This document shows, one piece after another, positions 1 to 11,846 of a stretch of 64,000 nucleotides of DNA. Position 1 is the stretch's first letter. Each line of letters opens with the position of its first letter. The position numbers and the translations under genes are program-made. The DNA lies in contig OZ004595.1 in the NCBI GenBank assembly GCA_963924555.1, forward strand, positions 3,348,001-3,412,000. Direction: 5' to 3'. The notes beneath the pieces are model-generated. The model was given only the letters and a program-made list of their open reading frames with translations, was not told the origin of the DNA and did no database searches. The DNA comes from Crambe crambe (Eukaryota > Porifera > Demospongiae > Poecilosclerida > Crambeidae).

Positions 1-1740
1 ATACCCTCACACTATCTAACAAACTAGAGGTTCTATTGTATCACTGAACATATGTAACCATGCATTCAATGTATTCAAGAAATTGGAGCTTGGGAATTGC
101 GCTTTTATACCAGTAATGGGGAATGGATTGATACAGTATTTCATAGTAGATTGGAATGGTCAATGCATGAACCTGTAAGATCTGCATTGGATATTATTAT
201 ACTGGTCGTTCCATCTCCACCTTGATTATTACCTGGAAAAAAATGAGAGAGAGACTTTGAAAATAGAAACTTAAAGACTGGCTAGGTATGATTCAATGCC
301 TCATGGATATAGAGCCATACCCTCACACTATCTAATAAGCTAGAGGTTCCATTGTATCACTGAATACTTTATATGTAACCATGCATTCAATGTATTCAAG
401 AAATTGGAGCTTGGGAATTGCGCTTTTATACTAGTAATGGGGAATGGATGTAATTAGTATTTCATAGTAGTAGATTGGAATGGTCAATGCATGAACCTGT
501 AAGATCTGCATTGGATATTACTATACTGGTCGTTCCATCTCCACCTTGATTATTACCTGGAAAAAAATGAGAGAGACTTTGAAAATAGAAACTTAAAGAC
601 TGGCTAGGTATGATTCAATGCCTCATGGATATAGAGCCATACCCTCACACTATCTAATAAGCTAGAGGTTCCATTGTATCACTGAATACTTTATATGTAA
701 CCATGCATTCAATGTATTCAAGAAATTGGAGCTTGGGAATTGCGCTTTTATACTAGTAATGGGGAATGGATGTAATTAGTATTTCATAGTAGTAGATTGG
801 AATGGTCAATGCATGAACCTGTAAGATCTGCATTGGATATTACTATACTGGTCGTTCCATCTCCACCTTGATTATTACCTGGAAAAAAATGAGAGAGACT
901 TTGAAAATAGAAACTTAAAGACTGGCTAGGTATGATTCAATGCCTCATGGATATAGAGCCATACCCTCACACTATCTAATAAGCTAGAGGTTCCATTGTA
1001 TCACTGAATACTTTATATGTAACCATGCATTCAATGTATTCAAGAAATTGGAGCTTGGGAATTGCGCTTTTATACTAGTAATGGGGAATGGATGTAATTA
1101 GTATTTCATAGTAGATTGGAATGGTCAATGCATGAACCTGTAAGATCTGCATTGGATATTACTATACTGGTCGTTCCATCTCCACCTTGATTATTACCTG
1201 GAAAAAAATGAGAGAGACTTTGAAAATAGAAACTTAAAGACTGGCTAGGTATGATTCAATGCCTCATGGATATAGAGCCATACCCTCACACTATCTAACA
1301 AGCTAGAGGTTCCATTGTATCACTGAATACTTTATATGTAACCATGCATTCAATGTATTCAAGAAATTGGAGCTTGGGAATTGTGCTTTTATACCAGTAA
1401 TGGGGAATAGTATTTCATAGTAGATTGGAATGGTCAATGCATGAACCTGTAAGATCTGCATTGGATATTATTATTACCTGGAAAAAAATGGGAGAGAGAC
1501 TTTGAAAATAGAAACTTAAAGACTGGCTAGGTATGATTCAATGGAACCTCATGGATATAGAGCCATAATTGAAATACCCTCACACTATCTAACAAGCTAG
1601 AGGTTCCATTGTATCACTGAATACTTTATATGTAATGTATTCAAGAAATTGGAGCTTGGGAATTTAATGGGGAATGGATAGATACAGTATTTCATAGTAG
1701 ATTGGAATGGTGGAATCCTAACAATGCATGAACCTGTAAA
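1..1740. repeat. Tandem satellite, ~320-bp unit, about 5.4 copies
   Basis: A unit beginning ATACCCTCACACTATCTAA recurs at about 1, 317, 639, 961, 1280 and 1574, giving spacings of 316, 322, 322, 319 and 294 bp. The middle copies are nearly identical, while the last two carry deletions and look older. No reading frame is conserved across units. The array runs off the left edge of the window, so its full size is unknown. It lies just downstream of the 3' end of ephrin-like gene C (minus strand). Confidence 0.95.
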
Positions 1741-2264
1741 CTGAGGGATAGATTAATTGGTCCCTCTTCTATAGATTGGGATGGTACGATAAAGCAGAGA
1801 TCATGGAATAGCCGGTGATAACAATAGGTGAAAAAATAATTAAGCTACACAAGCTGCTCAAATATTGGTGACTCCAGTTCCTTCTACATAGCAAAGATGG
1901 ATTTTTGCCTACATTAGATCTATCCATTACTCTCTTGTGTTCAAATTAAGCTTGTGCATGTCTGATGGAATAAAAATTTGGGTGCATACCTACTCTGAGT
2001 ATATTAAAGCATCAACACTTGGCAAACTAATCATTACAGAGCAAACTTAAAGCAAACTCAAACAGTTTTAGACGTTATAATGTTATGCTGTCAAATTGCA
2101 GAATTGAGTTGACTTCCAAAAATAATCATGTACATAATACTGTTAATACTACTGTACTATTTCAATTGTATAAAGCAATGCTTATATAGCTTCCAACCAA
2201 CACCTTAACAGTCAAGCACCTTATGACATTGTGTAATTACTAGTAGCTAGCTATGCCAACCTAC
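1741..2264. other. Gap beyond ephrin C, possible unplaced last exon
   Basis: No confident gene. On the minus strand a stretch from 1908 down to a TAG at 1769-1771 could be a terminal exon of ephrin-like gene C. It follows an AG at 1909-1910, is in the required phase, and ends in a hydrophobic segment like the C-terminal signal of ephrin B. The pyrimidine tract is poor and an S/T-rich stalk exon was not found, so this is only a candidate. Confidence 0.3.
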
Positions 2265-3085
2265 CTGTTTCCTCACTTTGGATAGCAATAGCCATTCTCA
2301 TTCCAGGCTCAGTGTCAGTTGGAAAGCATGGACCACCCTCTTTTGTCCCATGAGGGAAAGCTATTTCAAGAACATAGTTGAATTAACTGCTTATAGGTAA
2401 CACAGCTTAATGGTGTTATTAATGGTGTTGTTGAGAACAGTACAGAAGGGCAACCCATTAGTACATTATTGAATAGCTACCTACCCTATATGATTATGTG
2501 CTTACATGCATAATAGTATGTTTCTCCTGGTCTATAATCAAATGAATTATCAAGTCCTTCAGAATTTTGATTGATCGTTATTTCTACAAATCTGAGCTGA
2601 GCAAAACAAGTTCCACTGACTAGCTGTGAACTAACACATCCTGCTTCAATTGCACTGCAATTGCACATATCATACTGCCTTCTGTCAGTCTGTAATTGTA
2701 ATAAGAATTAGCTATAACAAAATTCAGTTATACCAGTAGTTCCTTACCAATACATAGATAGTGCTGTAGCTATCGTTTATACAATTTATTTTAAGTTTAA
2801 CACCGGCACTCACAGTTAACGGAGAGCTGTAAAATGAAAATTCTTTTCTGTGTTAGTAAATTTTGTAACTACATAGCTACGTACCTATAGCTATATACTC
2901 TCTAACGATTGGGCTATGATAAGCAATGACTATGATAATCTTACTGCATGACAGCTACTAAATTACTTGGGCTTGTAGTTTGCAATGCCACTTCTGGTCC
3001 AATTGAACTCAACGCCTAGGACTTTACTATTTTGAATCAGAGTAGAGCATTCAAGTACAATTAATACACACCACTTAAGAAACAT
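2265..3085 (-). CDS. Ephrin-like secreted/membrane-anchored ligand (gene C), 3' end not resolved
   Basis: Four exons are modelled on the minus strand: 3085-2967, 2826-2748, 2689-2506 and 2360-2265. Phases match throughout (119, 79, 184 and 96 nt; about 159 residues). The ATG at 3085 opens a hydrophobic signal peptide (MFLKWCVLIVLE). A first strand with VEFNWTRSG follows, then TVSAGVKLKINC, a cysteine-rich segment, RPGETYYYA, and GGPCFPT leading into MRMAIAIQ. Ephrins show this order: N-terminal W, a cysteine after strand 2, the F-x-PGxxYYY strand, then GGxC-x-R/K-M-K/R-h. Exon lengths and phases equal those of the ephrin pair at 15-25.6 kb. Ephrins are ligands of Eph receptor tyrosine kinases at the cell surface. 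The stalk and the anchor-signal exon are missing from the model. Family assignment is by motif order, not a search. Confidence 0.75.
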
Positions 3086-3330
3086 GGCTCATACAACTTC
3101 GAGCTTCTGGTTTCATGTAATCATTCAAGACTATAGCTAGTCACAATCATTGGTCCATTTGGAGAATCATGCCCTATGGCACTTAGAATTCACTTGCCCT
3201 AGGATGAAAACCCGGTAAAGATGGTCATTCTAATTGGTCCAATTCTAGCAACGCATCGCGGTCCGCGGTGGCCATGCATTTAAAAACCATGGTTATTGTT
3301 TCCAAGTGCGTTTAAACAACTCCAGTGATT

Positions 3331-4458
3331 GGCTATAACCATAGATATAAGAGGTTTTACGGGATTGGAAACGCCCAATGAACTGCACAACCGAGGCGCG
3401 TTGACAGATGCGCACGCGCATGCAGCATTAATTATATTAATGGCCGTGAAAGGAGATCAATATTCACTCCTTTCAAGGCAGTTAAAGTGATGTTCTGCCC
3501 CTACAGCTCACAGAATAGTACAAGTAAGCTAAGGGGAAGGTATTGAAGAAGTGAAGAGTCAGAGAGTTGAAGTTGGAGAGTCTGAGGAAGGAAGTTATTA
3601 ATTATTCATAACTTTTTTCCTTGTAATTATAACTATGAGTACCTATCATTACTCATTATACATTAATTTTATGTGATTGATTTGAAAGAAAGGCCAGAAT
3701 GACTTTTGGTATTAAAACTAGACATAAATTCATTATTATTATAGCTAGATAATTTTGCCCGAAAGTTATCCGCCAGTTTCTGCTCAGTTCGCCCTCATCA
3801 GCATTATTCCAATACTTCCAGCTTTTGGCTGTTGGATTTTGACACCATCCATCTCAAGAATTCGGCTCAGTCAGCTGTCCTGTGGACCCTATGGATATTA
3901 GGGGGGGGAATATAGTAAGCTTGCCATCTCCATAGGATGACTATTGTATAGAAAACAAATGCACCAATTCCATTTACTGTTCTATCCTTTCCCTGAAATT
4001 ACTAATACAGTTGCAATATTGTTAATCTATTTCTTGGGAGAGGGATTACAGTTTTAACACCACTTGCAAATGCTAGAGACAATATATGTCAGCTAATACA
4101 AAAACTAACATTACTATTCCATGTAGCTAAAGTTTACATGCCTTTTGATCAGAAAATGGGCAACAGCAATTGATTCCATCAAGCGTGAGAGGGATTACAG
4201 TCCCATTAACCACCACAGTAGTATTTGTAGGAATAAACTTGAAAATCTGAGCTAAAATTTATTTCATACAGTAAATCTATGCCCTAGTGTATTATAGTAT
4301 CATTGGCATAAGTCTTACCTCACGGATCTTGTCAGAACAGCAACTTTGACAAAAGTGCTATGTCATTCAGCTGTCAACGCGCCTCGGTTGTTAGTTGCTA
4401 ACGAGAGCACGTGATCCGTTTCCAATCCCGTAAAACCTCTTATATCTATGCTATAACC
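3331..4458. mobile_element. Element bounded by ~80-90-bp inverted repeats (non-autonomous)
   Basis: The left arm at about 3331-3410 (GGCTATAACCATAGATATAA ... CGAGGCGCGTTGACAG) recurs as the reverse complement at about 4366-4458. The ~950 bp between them has no convincing ORF. The right arm differs from the left by a small internal replacement. No target-site duplication was recognised. It lies just upstream of the ephrin C start codon, so it may overlap that gene's promoter region. Confidence 0.65.
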
Positions 4459-4466
4459 TTCGGGTA

Positions 4467-4869
4467 GGGGTGTCCACATTATTCTTATTTTTTGGCCCAA
4501 TATGCTTTTCAGAAATTCCAGTTAAGATTACCCATTATGCTTCAATTTTATCCCATTATGCTTCAATAATATTCATCGTTTATTAGGAATTCTTCTCTTC
4601 CGCGCTAAATCAGATGAAGCTGGACCTTTCAGTACATCCAGTAGGAACCTCACAGAACCTCAGTGTCGCTAGAACTTGTAGCAGTAAAGCTAGGACTAGA
4701 AATAGCATCTGGAGAGAGCTACAGGAGCTAGAGTTCATATCCTTTTCTGGATATAGCATACCTTATCCATCTGAGCATGCTCGATGGTGGGTATAAAGAG
4801 CCTATTATGCTTGTATGCTAGGGTCAGCCCATTATGCTCAAAATTATGCTAGCATAATGTGGACATCCC
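4467..4869. mobile_element. MITE, copy 1, TA target-site duplication (Tc1/mariner-like)
   Basis: This 403-bp element starts GGGGTGTCCACATTAT and ends ATAATGTGGACATCCC. It has imperfect terminal inverted repeats and a TA on each side (4465-4466 and 4870-4871). A second copy of exactly the same length lies at 14170-14572 and appears identical by eye. The only ORF is a 60-codon stretch with no recognisable domain. TA flanks suggest mobilisation by a Tc1/mariner-type transposase; no such gene is in the window. Confidence 0.85.
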
Positions 4870-5074
4870 TACCTTCGGGCCCTATAGCGCCCTCGCTGCG
4901 CTCGGGACCGGGACGGTGTCAAAGTCACGGATGACTCCCCCCGGAAAATGACTCCCCCAGTCATTCCTGCCTAAGGCATAAATGACTCCCCCCTGGTGAA
5001 AATGACTCCCCACACGGTCATTCCTGCCTTGGCGCCTGATCACAATAAATCATGTAGCTAGCTAATTTATCTCA

Positions 5075-5290
5075 GGAAGAAGTTGACGCTGAAGATGATG
5101 ATGAACCTGTGGGACAATTTTTATGTATAGCTATATAGCTAGCTGGCTAGCAACAAAAATGGTGTCATGGATTTACTGCTCCTGTCAGATTCTGCATATT
5201 GTGACTGCCTGCATGATGCCAGAGATATGGTGGAATGTGAAGATTGCTTGAACTGGTTTCACCATGATGCATCTTCCTTTGAACTTTAAT
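5075..5290 (+). pseudogene. Duplicated remnant of the Ulp1/PHD gene (PHD finger tail)
   Basis: A segment encoding CDCLHDARDMVECEDCLNWF, then H, resembles the PHD-type cysteine/histidine segment at about 6355-6440. The stretch just before it (5075-5110) resembles 6058-6095. The element therefore holds two diverged copies of this region with the protease core between them. It is a fragment with no start codon. Confidence 0.55.
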
Positions 5291-5840
5291 GCATGCATAT
5301 TCTGGTAGTCATTCATGCCTAGGATGGAATGATTCTCTTCCATGGCTATAGATTTTCAGGGAGTCATTCATGCCTAGGATGAAATGACTCCCCTTCAATC
5401 ATGCCGAGGATGAAATGATTCCCTTCCATGGCTATTAATTTTTCAGGGAGTCATTCATGCCTAGGATGAAATGATTCTCTTCCATGGCTATAGATTTTTC
5501 AGGGAGTCATTCATGCCTAGGATGAAATGACTCCCCTTCCATTTAGGGAGTCATTCATGCTGAGAATGAAATGATTCCCTTCCATGTGTCTATTGATAAT
5601 TCATGCCTGGCAATTCGCCTCGTCAATCTCCCCTCAAAACTGGTTCCCAAAAGGTCAGGATATTGTAATGGACCATTGTGCTACATACTAAGATTGTGCA
5701 GAATAAGGAGGTACCTGGTAATTGTCCTCGTCAACTTCCCCTCAAAACAGATTATCTGCTACAGTTTGCTTCAAAATCAATAGTCAACTATAATAGCTAC
5801 CAATCCATAATATATTATTGTAGAGAAAGATCCAAAGAAG

Positions 5841-6445
5841 ATGAAAAATATAGTGCTGGGTGGGAAATGGATCTGTGATGAACATATCATCCTTGCTCAG
5901 CATATCTTGAAGATGCAATTTCCGAATATTGGTGGATTTCAGTCACCATTGCTCTGCCAAAACGATGCCTTGATTCCAGTTCAGAATGGTGAAACAATAC
6001 GTATACGTAGGTACATACATGCATAGGTAGCTATTATAGCTATAATTCGTTTTTCTCAAGCTCAGGAAGAAGTGGATGCTGAAAATGATGAAACAATGGA
6101 ATACAGGAATATGCTATACATACATGTTCCTCCTGTGCAGCAACAAAGTGGTATCGTGGATTGTGGAGTATTTGCGATAGCTTTTGCTGTCCATGCAGCA
6201 CTAGGAGAAAATGTGGGAGAGATTGAATTCCAGCAGGAAGAAATGAGGAGCCATCTTTCTAAATGCTTATGGAAGAAAACTTTTTTTTTCTCCTTTTCCA
6301 AAGTTGGGGGAAAGGGGGCATAGGGATATTACTTCCCCTGTCGGATTCTGGAGTTATACTGTGGCTGCCTTATGCCAGAGACATATGGCAACATGGTTGA
6401 ATGTGAACATTGTTTTAATTGGTTTCACCAAGACTGTGTAGATTA
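5841..6445 (+). pseudogene. Ulp1-like cysteine protease with C-terminal PHD finger, decayed transposon gene
   Basis: 5841-6026 encodes a segment with WICDEHIILAQHILKMQFP then IGGFQSPLL, typical of the region before the catalytic core in Ulp1-like proteins of transposable elements. 6072-6300 encodes PPVQQQSGIVDCGVFAIAFA, holding the catalytic Cys in DCGVFA preceded by the oxyanion Gln. The next frame segment (6330-6445) gives MVECEHCFNWFHQDC, the second half of a PHD zinc finger. The catalytic His and Asp strands expected between the two blocks are missing and the pieces are in broken frames. C48 peptidases normally cleave SUMO-type modifiers; this copy should be inactive. Confidence 0.7.
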
Positions 6446-7679
6446 TGACAATATATAGTGAAAAAATTTTGTGCCGTTCATGCAATCATAGCTAGCTTAT
6501 CTTCTTATCGTTATTATTGTTATTGCATCAGCTGTGTGAGAATGAACTTTAATGCATTCACAGGGAGTTATTTGCCCCTTTATAAGCAAACATCATTTCG
6601 TCCCCCAATCTATGCATGGATGGAATGGGAGCTATTTCACGAATGACTCCCTGAAAAATTTATATCCATGGAATACATCCTAGGTACAAATGACTCCCTG
6701 AACTAAGATAAATGGACTCCACATACATGCCAAACTAGCTATAGGAGAGTCATCCTAGGCACGAATGACTCACAATGAAGTGAACTTGTACATGGAGTGG
6801 CACGAATTATACAGCTACACCGGAGTCATAGCCATGGAAAGGGAATTATTTCATCCTAGGCACCAATGACTCCCTGAATTGAGATAGTTGGACTACATGA
6901 TTGGAGTCATAGTAGCCATGGAAGGGGAGTCATTTGATCCTAGAGGCACCAATGACTTCAGGAGTCATTGGTTCCTAGGATGAAATGACTCCCCTTCCAT
7001 TCAGAATGGTGCAGCCATGGAAGGGGAGTCATTTCATCCTAGGTACCAATGACTCCATGAATTGAGATGACTGGACAGTCATGATAGCCATGGAAGGGGA
7101 GTTGACACATCCTACAGGCATGAATGACTCCCTATCCGATAACTCCCTGAAAATCTTGCCTAATGCCTGGCTATAGGATGAAATGATTCCCCTTCCATGG
7201 CTGTCATGACTCCAACTATGCATGCATGGGGGGAGTCCATCTATCTTGATTCAGGGAGTAATTTCTTCCTAGGCACAAAAGATTCCATTCACTCAATTTC
7301 ATAAGCAACTATGGTATAAATCCTTGACTTATTATGATTTTGCATGCAGCAATGCAATGAATTAGGACTGGTGAGTCTTTTTTCAGGGGCAGACAAGTCA
7401 GAAATGACTGGGGAGTCACTCAGACCTAGGCGTGAGTGACCGGGAGTCATCCACGCCTAGTCAAGAGTGCTCGGAACTGGGGAGTCATTTTTTCCAGGGG
7501 GGAGTCATTATAGACTAGTCAGAAATGACCGGGGAGTCACTCAGACCTAGGCGTGAGTGACCGGGAGTCATCCACGCCTAGGCATGAGTGACCGGGAGTC
7601 ATCCACGCCTAGTCAGGAGTGACCGGGGAGTCATCGCCGAGGGGAGTCACCACTGACTATGACACCGGGACGGTGTCAT

Positions 7680-8461
7680 AAGTGCTTACACGGGGGTTCT
7701 AACCCGGATTCGACCCGGATTCGCTTCGCGTATGAACGGTACCAACCCGGATTCCAATCCTGGTAGCCCAACCCATATCCCTTAGCCTGCAATAGCAGTG
7801 TAGATTTTGAAATCAAAATCGAATGGGCAGGGATCGTCACGCTAAGAGTCGCATTTATGCTTGGCAACCGATAGGCCACGCCCACTATAGTGCTCCAGTC
7901 CCTTGCAGCCTCTTCAAGTCTCCATTCTCAGTAGACAGAGCCCGAGCTGGATCCGCTCGTCACCCAAGACACTCACCATGCCCTCCTGTGTCTTCTTCTT
8001 TAAAAAAAAAAAAAAAAAAAAAGTGTTGAAAGCAAAGATCAAAGCTTGATCAAAGCAAAACCACTTATGACTCATCACTTCAAAGTTCCGATTTGACCGC
8101 TCTATTGTTCTCAGAGATTTTTTGAGATAGATAAGGCCGCCAAATGCCGCCAATTCCAATTTTACATCTATTTAAGCGAGTTTTCCCATTTAAACGACTA
8201 ATGTGCAAAATTGCACGCTTTTGGTAGGCAAAGGGTTAAGAAAAGTAGCATCCCTAATGTGAGTTCCAAAAATCACCTACATCCACTTCTAATTGCTCAC
8301 ACTCACACCTAATGGAGTCCTTGGCACTATTCTAATGTCATTACTGGCACTAGTCACTATCATACACCTCACATCACAACCCACCCTTAGGATGTCACTA
8401 ACTGATAAAAAGTGATCATTACATTATTTTCAAAGAATAACAAAAGAATAACATAAGTAGT
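7680..8461. other. Intergenic gap between two mobile elements
   Basis: No gene recognised. It contains a run of about 20 A (about 8002-8021) and a CCCGGATTC-rich patch at 7695-7770. GGCAAAGGG followed by TTAA near 8228-8240 resembles a piggyBac-type end, but it points the wrong way for the transposase next to it. Short frames here look like chance. Confidence 0.5.
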
Positions 8462-10122
8462 TCAAAACTGGTGAAATTCGTCAAAGCAAGTAGTCTTGCA
8501 GAGCCGAACTTTACAAAAAGAACATGCAAATGATGTAAATCTCACTGGGTTCCTGTTCTTCAGCACACACTGACAACATCTACCCCTTTTCAAATCTACA
8601 CAACTGCACTTACTATAAGCAGACCCCCATAAAGTTGTTGGATTTTAGGCTGCGATTGGTTCACCTCTTGTTGAGGCAGAGTAGGTGTAGAAAGAGGTTG
8701 GCCTCTAGAGACTATAGCATGGAGGAGGATCCCAAAGGTTCATGTCCTCTTGTTAGGTCCATTGATGCTTATACAAAATAAAAGCATTATCAACTGCGTA
8801 GTCAAGAAACTGAAAGAATGGGCGCAACCAGTACCTCTTGGATTTCCTATCATAGCCATAGGTCTTTCTAAGCTGGCTAAGACGGTCAACACCTCCCATG
8901 AACTTATTGTAAGCTGGCAAGACTGGGGGGACAGATTGATACCGAAGAACACCTTCTTTTTGTACCCTGGGAACTTTATCCTCCATATGTTCGGGAAATA
9001 CATTTGAAACCAAGGACACTACCTTACGGTCATGGAAGACATAATAGCACGTCTCGTTCACTACTTGGTCACCCTCCTTTTCTGTAACTGTTTCTGCTAC
9101 ATAGCTACCTTTAAACTCTCGGGAAATCCACATGCCCTCTGCTTAATTGTTCCTGCAAAATATATTTGACACTCAGCCAACCACTTCACAAGAGGCCCAC
9201 TAGAATAGAAATTATCACAGTACAACACATGGTTTAAATTGGTAAAGGGACTAACCAGATCTTGAACTACCTTTATAACTAAACCCTTCTCTGCTACACG
9301 TTTTCCTGTCATCGGATCAGTGGGCTTTCCTAAATACACTCGAAATGTGCACAGATACCCACAGCACGAACAGCAGCAGCACCATATTTTAAATCCCTTT
9401 TTAATGGGTTTTTTTGGCATGCACACCTTCCCCCTAGCACGGCCCTTGTATTTAACCATGGCCTCATCCACAGAAAGCTCCTGACCAGGAGAATAATTGC
9501 TTAAAAAGGTACTGGAAAGAACATCTAATACTGGCTGAAATTTACGGGTCAAACCGGTATCACTTGGGGACACTTTATCATCATCTACAACATGCAGGTT
9601 GGACCATATTTGCCAAAATCTAGTCCTTGTCATGTGCTTCTGCACCTCTGGTATTCCTAGTAACCCATCCCTGCTCCAAATATCCCCTATTCTGGGCAAT
9701 TTATGTATCCCCATTGCTAAGTTCACCCCAAAGAAGGTGTACAATTCACTCCTAGTTACATCAATCCAATTACGATGCCTCTTGAGACGTGCATATCTAT
9801 TGGTCTCCTCTACAATTAAATCACAAAGGGTCTGTGGCCAAAGCATGGTCAGGAAATCTAACTCATTATTTGAGCGGGGATCTGTATGCAAATAGGGACC
9901 CTCAATGCCAAGGTATTCAGGGTACAAACCAGACTGAAGGGACACCTTTAATGCTTGCTTACTAGCAAGCTTGCGGTGTTTAGAAGTAGGTCTAAGTCCC
10001 TCCAGATCGATGTCTTCTTCTTCTTCTTCTTCTTCTTCTCCTTCACCTCCAACTCCATCTTCGGATCGGTATCCAGCTTCAGAGCCATCTCCATCATCAG
10101 AATCTGAGGCTAGTATAAACAC
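8462..10122 (-). pseudogene. piggyBac-type DDE transposase, near full length, frameshifted
   Basis: The main frame (10122 to 9097, 341 codons) starts with an acidic N-terminus. It then shows the piggyBac core: LPRIGDIWS, SVDEAMVKYKGR with the first catalytic Asp (about residue 219), and HVLYCDNFYSS with the second (about residue 303). Near 9110 the sense frame shifts by one base. It continues in another frame through NKFMGGVDRLSQLRKTYGY, which carries the third catalytic Asp, and RYWLRPFFQFLDYAVDNAF, ending at 8753. After a broken linker, a C-terminal cysteine-rich domain (RCCQC ... CSFCKVRLC ... CFDEFH) ends at 8462. There is no in-frame ATG at the 5' end. One frameshift, a stop and a damaged linker make this copy inactive, though decay looks light. 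Confidence 0.88.
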
Positions 10123-10139
10123 ATGATAGTCACATGATA

Positions 10140-11345
10140 GTCATTATAAACCACACCCATCATGAGATTATTATATTAATAGAGGAGCCACACCCACAAA
10201 ATAATAATAATAATAATAATAATATGCCCACACCCAATTATACCACGATAATAGCCTCTGTTAAGCACAATAAAGGGCACACCCCTTTCTTGCTAAGCCA
10301 CTCTTTTTCCAGCTAATTAAACATTTCCTACAATACCTCTACCCTTTTCTCGCTAACCACACCCATTTCCTGCTCATTTAACGACTTTCCTGCACAGTGA
10401 TACATTTTTGGCTAACCACACCCATTTCCTGCTCATTTAACATTATTTCTAATCAACCACACCTATTTCCGGCTCATTAAACAACTTGCTAATTAAACCA
10501 CAATATTAATACCTAACCACACCCATTTCCTGCTCGTTAAAGCTAATTGAAGGCTAATCACACCCTTTTATTGCTATTTACTGCTCGATTAACACGAAAT
10601 ACCTAATTTCTAACCAACTTCCTGCTAATTAAACCATGATAAGATCTAACCACACCCATTTCCTGCTCATTAGAGGCTAATACTCAATTAACACGACATA
10701 CCTAAACTTCCTGCTAGTTAAACCACGATAATACCTAACCACACCCATTTCCTGCTCATTAAAGGCTAATCACACCCATTTACTGCTCAATCAACACGAA
10801 ATACACCAACTTCCTGCTCGTTAAACAATTTCTTGCTAATTTAGACCTAACCACACCCATTTCCTGCTCATTAGAGGCTAATACTCAATTAACACGACAT
10901 ACCTTAACTTCCTGCTCATCTTCTTGCTAGTTAAACCACGATAATACCTAACCACACCCATTTCCTGCTCATTAAAGGCCATTTACTGCTCAATCAACAA
11001 GCTTCTTGCTCATTAAACAACTTCTTGCTAATTAAACCACGATAAGATCTAACCACACCCATTTCCTGCTCATTAAAGGCTAATCATACCCACAATTAAC
11101 GCGAAATACCTAATTTCTAACCAACTTCCTGCTCATTAAACAACTTCTTGCTAATTAAACCACGATAAGACCTAACCACACCCATTTCCTGCTCATTAAA
11201 GCTAATTAACGGATAACCATACCCTTTTACTGCTCGAAATATCTAATTTCTAACCAACCACACCCATTTTCTGCTCATTAAACAACTTCTTGCTAATTAA
11301 ACCACAATAATACCTAACCACACCCATTATGAACAACTTTTCTTG
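10140..11345. repeat. Degenerate minisatellite of CACACCCATTTCCTGCTCATTAA units
   Basis: About 1.2 kb is built from variants of a phrase reading roughly TAACCACACCCATTTCCTGCTCATTAA, with a second phrase ACTTCTTGCTAATTAAACCACGATAA. The phrases alternate, so the array has a higher-order structure of about 100-130 bp. An (AAT)n patch lies at about 10200-10223. No coding potential. It lies between the piggyBac pseudogene and the nested transposon stack. Confidence 0.9.
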
Positions 11346-11512
11346 CTAACTAAAGAGCTACTATAGCCTTTCTTGCTAATAATGGGAGACACATTCAATT
11401 ATAGCCAAGCCACACCCCAACCACGACTCGGGAAAAAGCTTTCCCTACCGAAATGGGAGTTGTACAACCTCATTAGGATAAGCTACAACCCCTCATGGCT
11501 CCCCAAAAAGCT

Positions 11513-11707
11513 CTATACTGACTCACAACTTGAACTGATGTCTCTCTCTTCGTGCTCATCTATATTGTCCAAATATTCGATGATAGAGTCCTCTCCAAAG
11601 GTGGAATCGATTCCGAAGTGGCTGGAGCATCCTGGAACGAGTTCGTTTTCCTCCAAAATCTCAACCATATCAATTATAGGTAGATTGGAATCCGGATTGA
11701 ATCTCAA
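11513..11707 (-). other. 64-codon acidic ORF of unknown nature
   Basis: The minus-strand frame begins MRFNPDSNLPIIDMVEILEE and is rich in D/E/S. It could be the N-terminal part of a transposase-type gene, but no domain is recognisable and no continuing exon was found. A plus-strand ORF (11373-11723) overlaps it completely. It may be chance. Confidence 0.2.
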
Positions 11708-11846
11708 CCCGGGTTGGGCGTAGTCTCGCGTAGCCAGATCCTTTACTCAAGGGAAACTCAAAGGGTCTGGTAAACTTCACATAGCAGAGTGGTTCTTGCT
11801 TAGTCAGCTCCTAGACCAAAAACTAGCCAAGCATTAAGCAAAGTGT

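Larger units (their letters stand above)
4914..7667. mobile_element. 2.75-kb TIR element with GACTCCC-type sub-terminal repeats and an Ulp1/PHD gene remnant
   Basis: The ends are inverted: CGGTGTCAAAGTCA at the left, and a right end whose complement reads CGGTGTCATAGTCA. Both ends run into long blocks made of a ~30-bp motif of the form GGGAGTCATTCATGCCTAGG, repeated in both orientations. These occupy about 4935-5035, 5300-5580 and 6640-7650. The centre carries a decayed protease-like gene. A 14-bp direct repeat, CCGGGACGGTGTCA, lies at both outer junctions (4908 and 7665). A shortened relative lies at 13949-14900. Ulp1-like proteases occur in several large eukaryotic DNA transposon groups, but I could not assign the superfamily because no DDE transposase was seen. 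Confidence 0.75.

Noticed and set aside
8220..8240. piggyBac-like end (GGCAAAGGG followed by TTAA)
   Set aside because: Its orientation puts the element to its left, away from the transposase pseudogene, and no matching left end was found.
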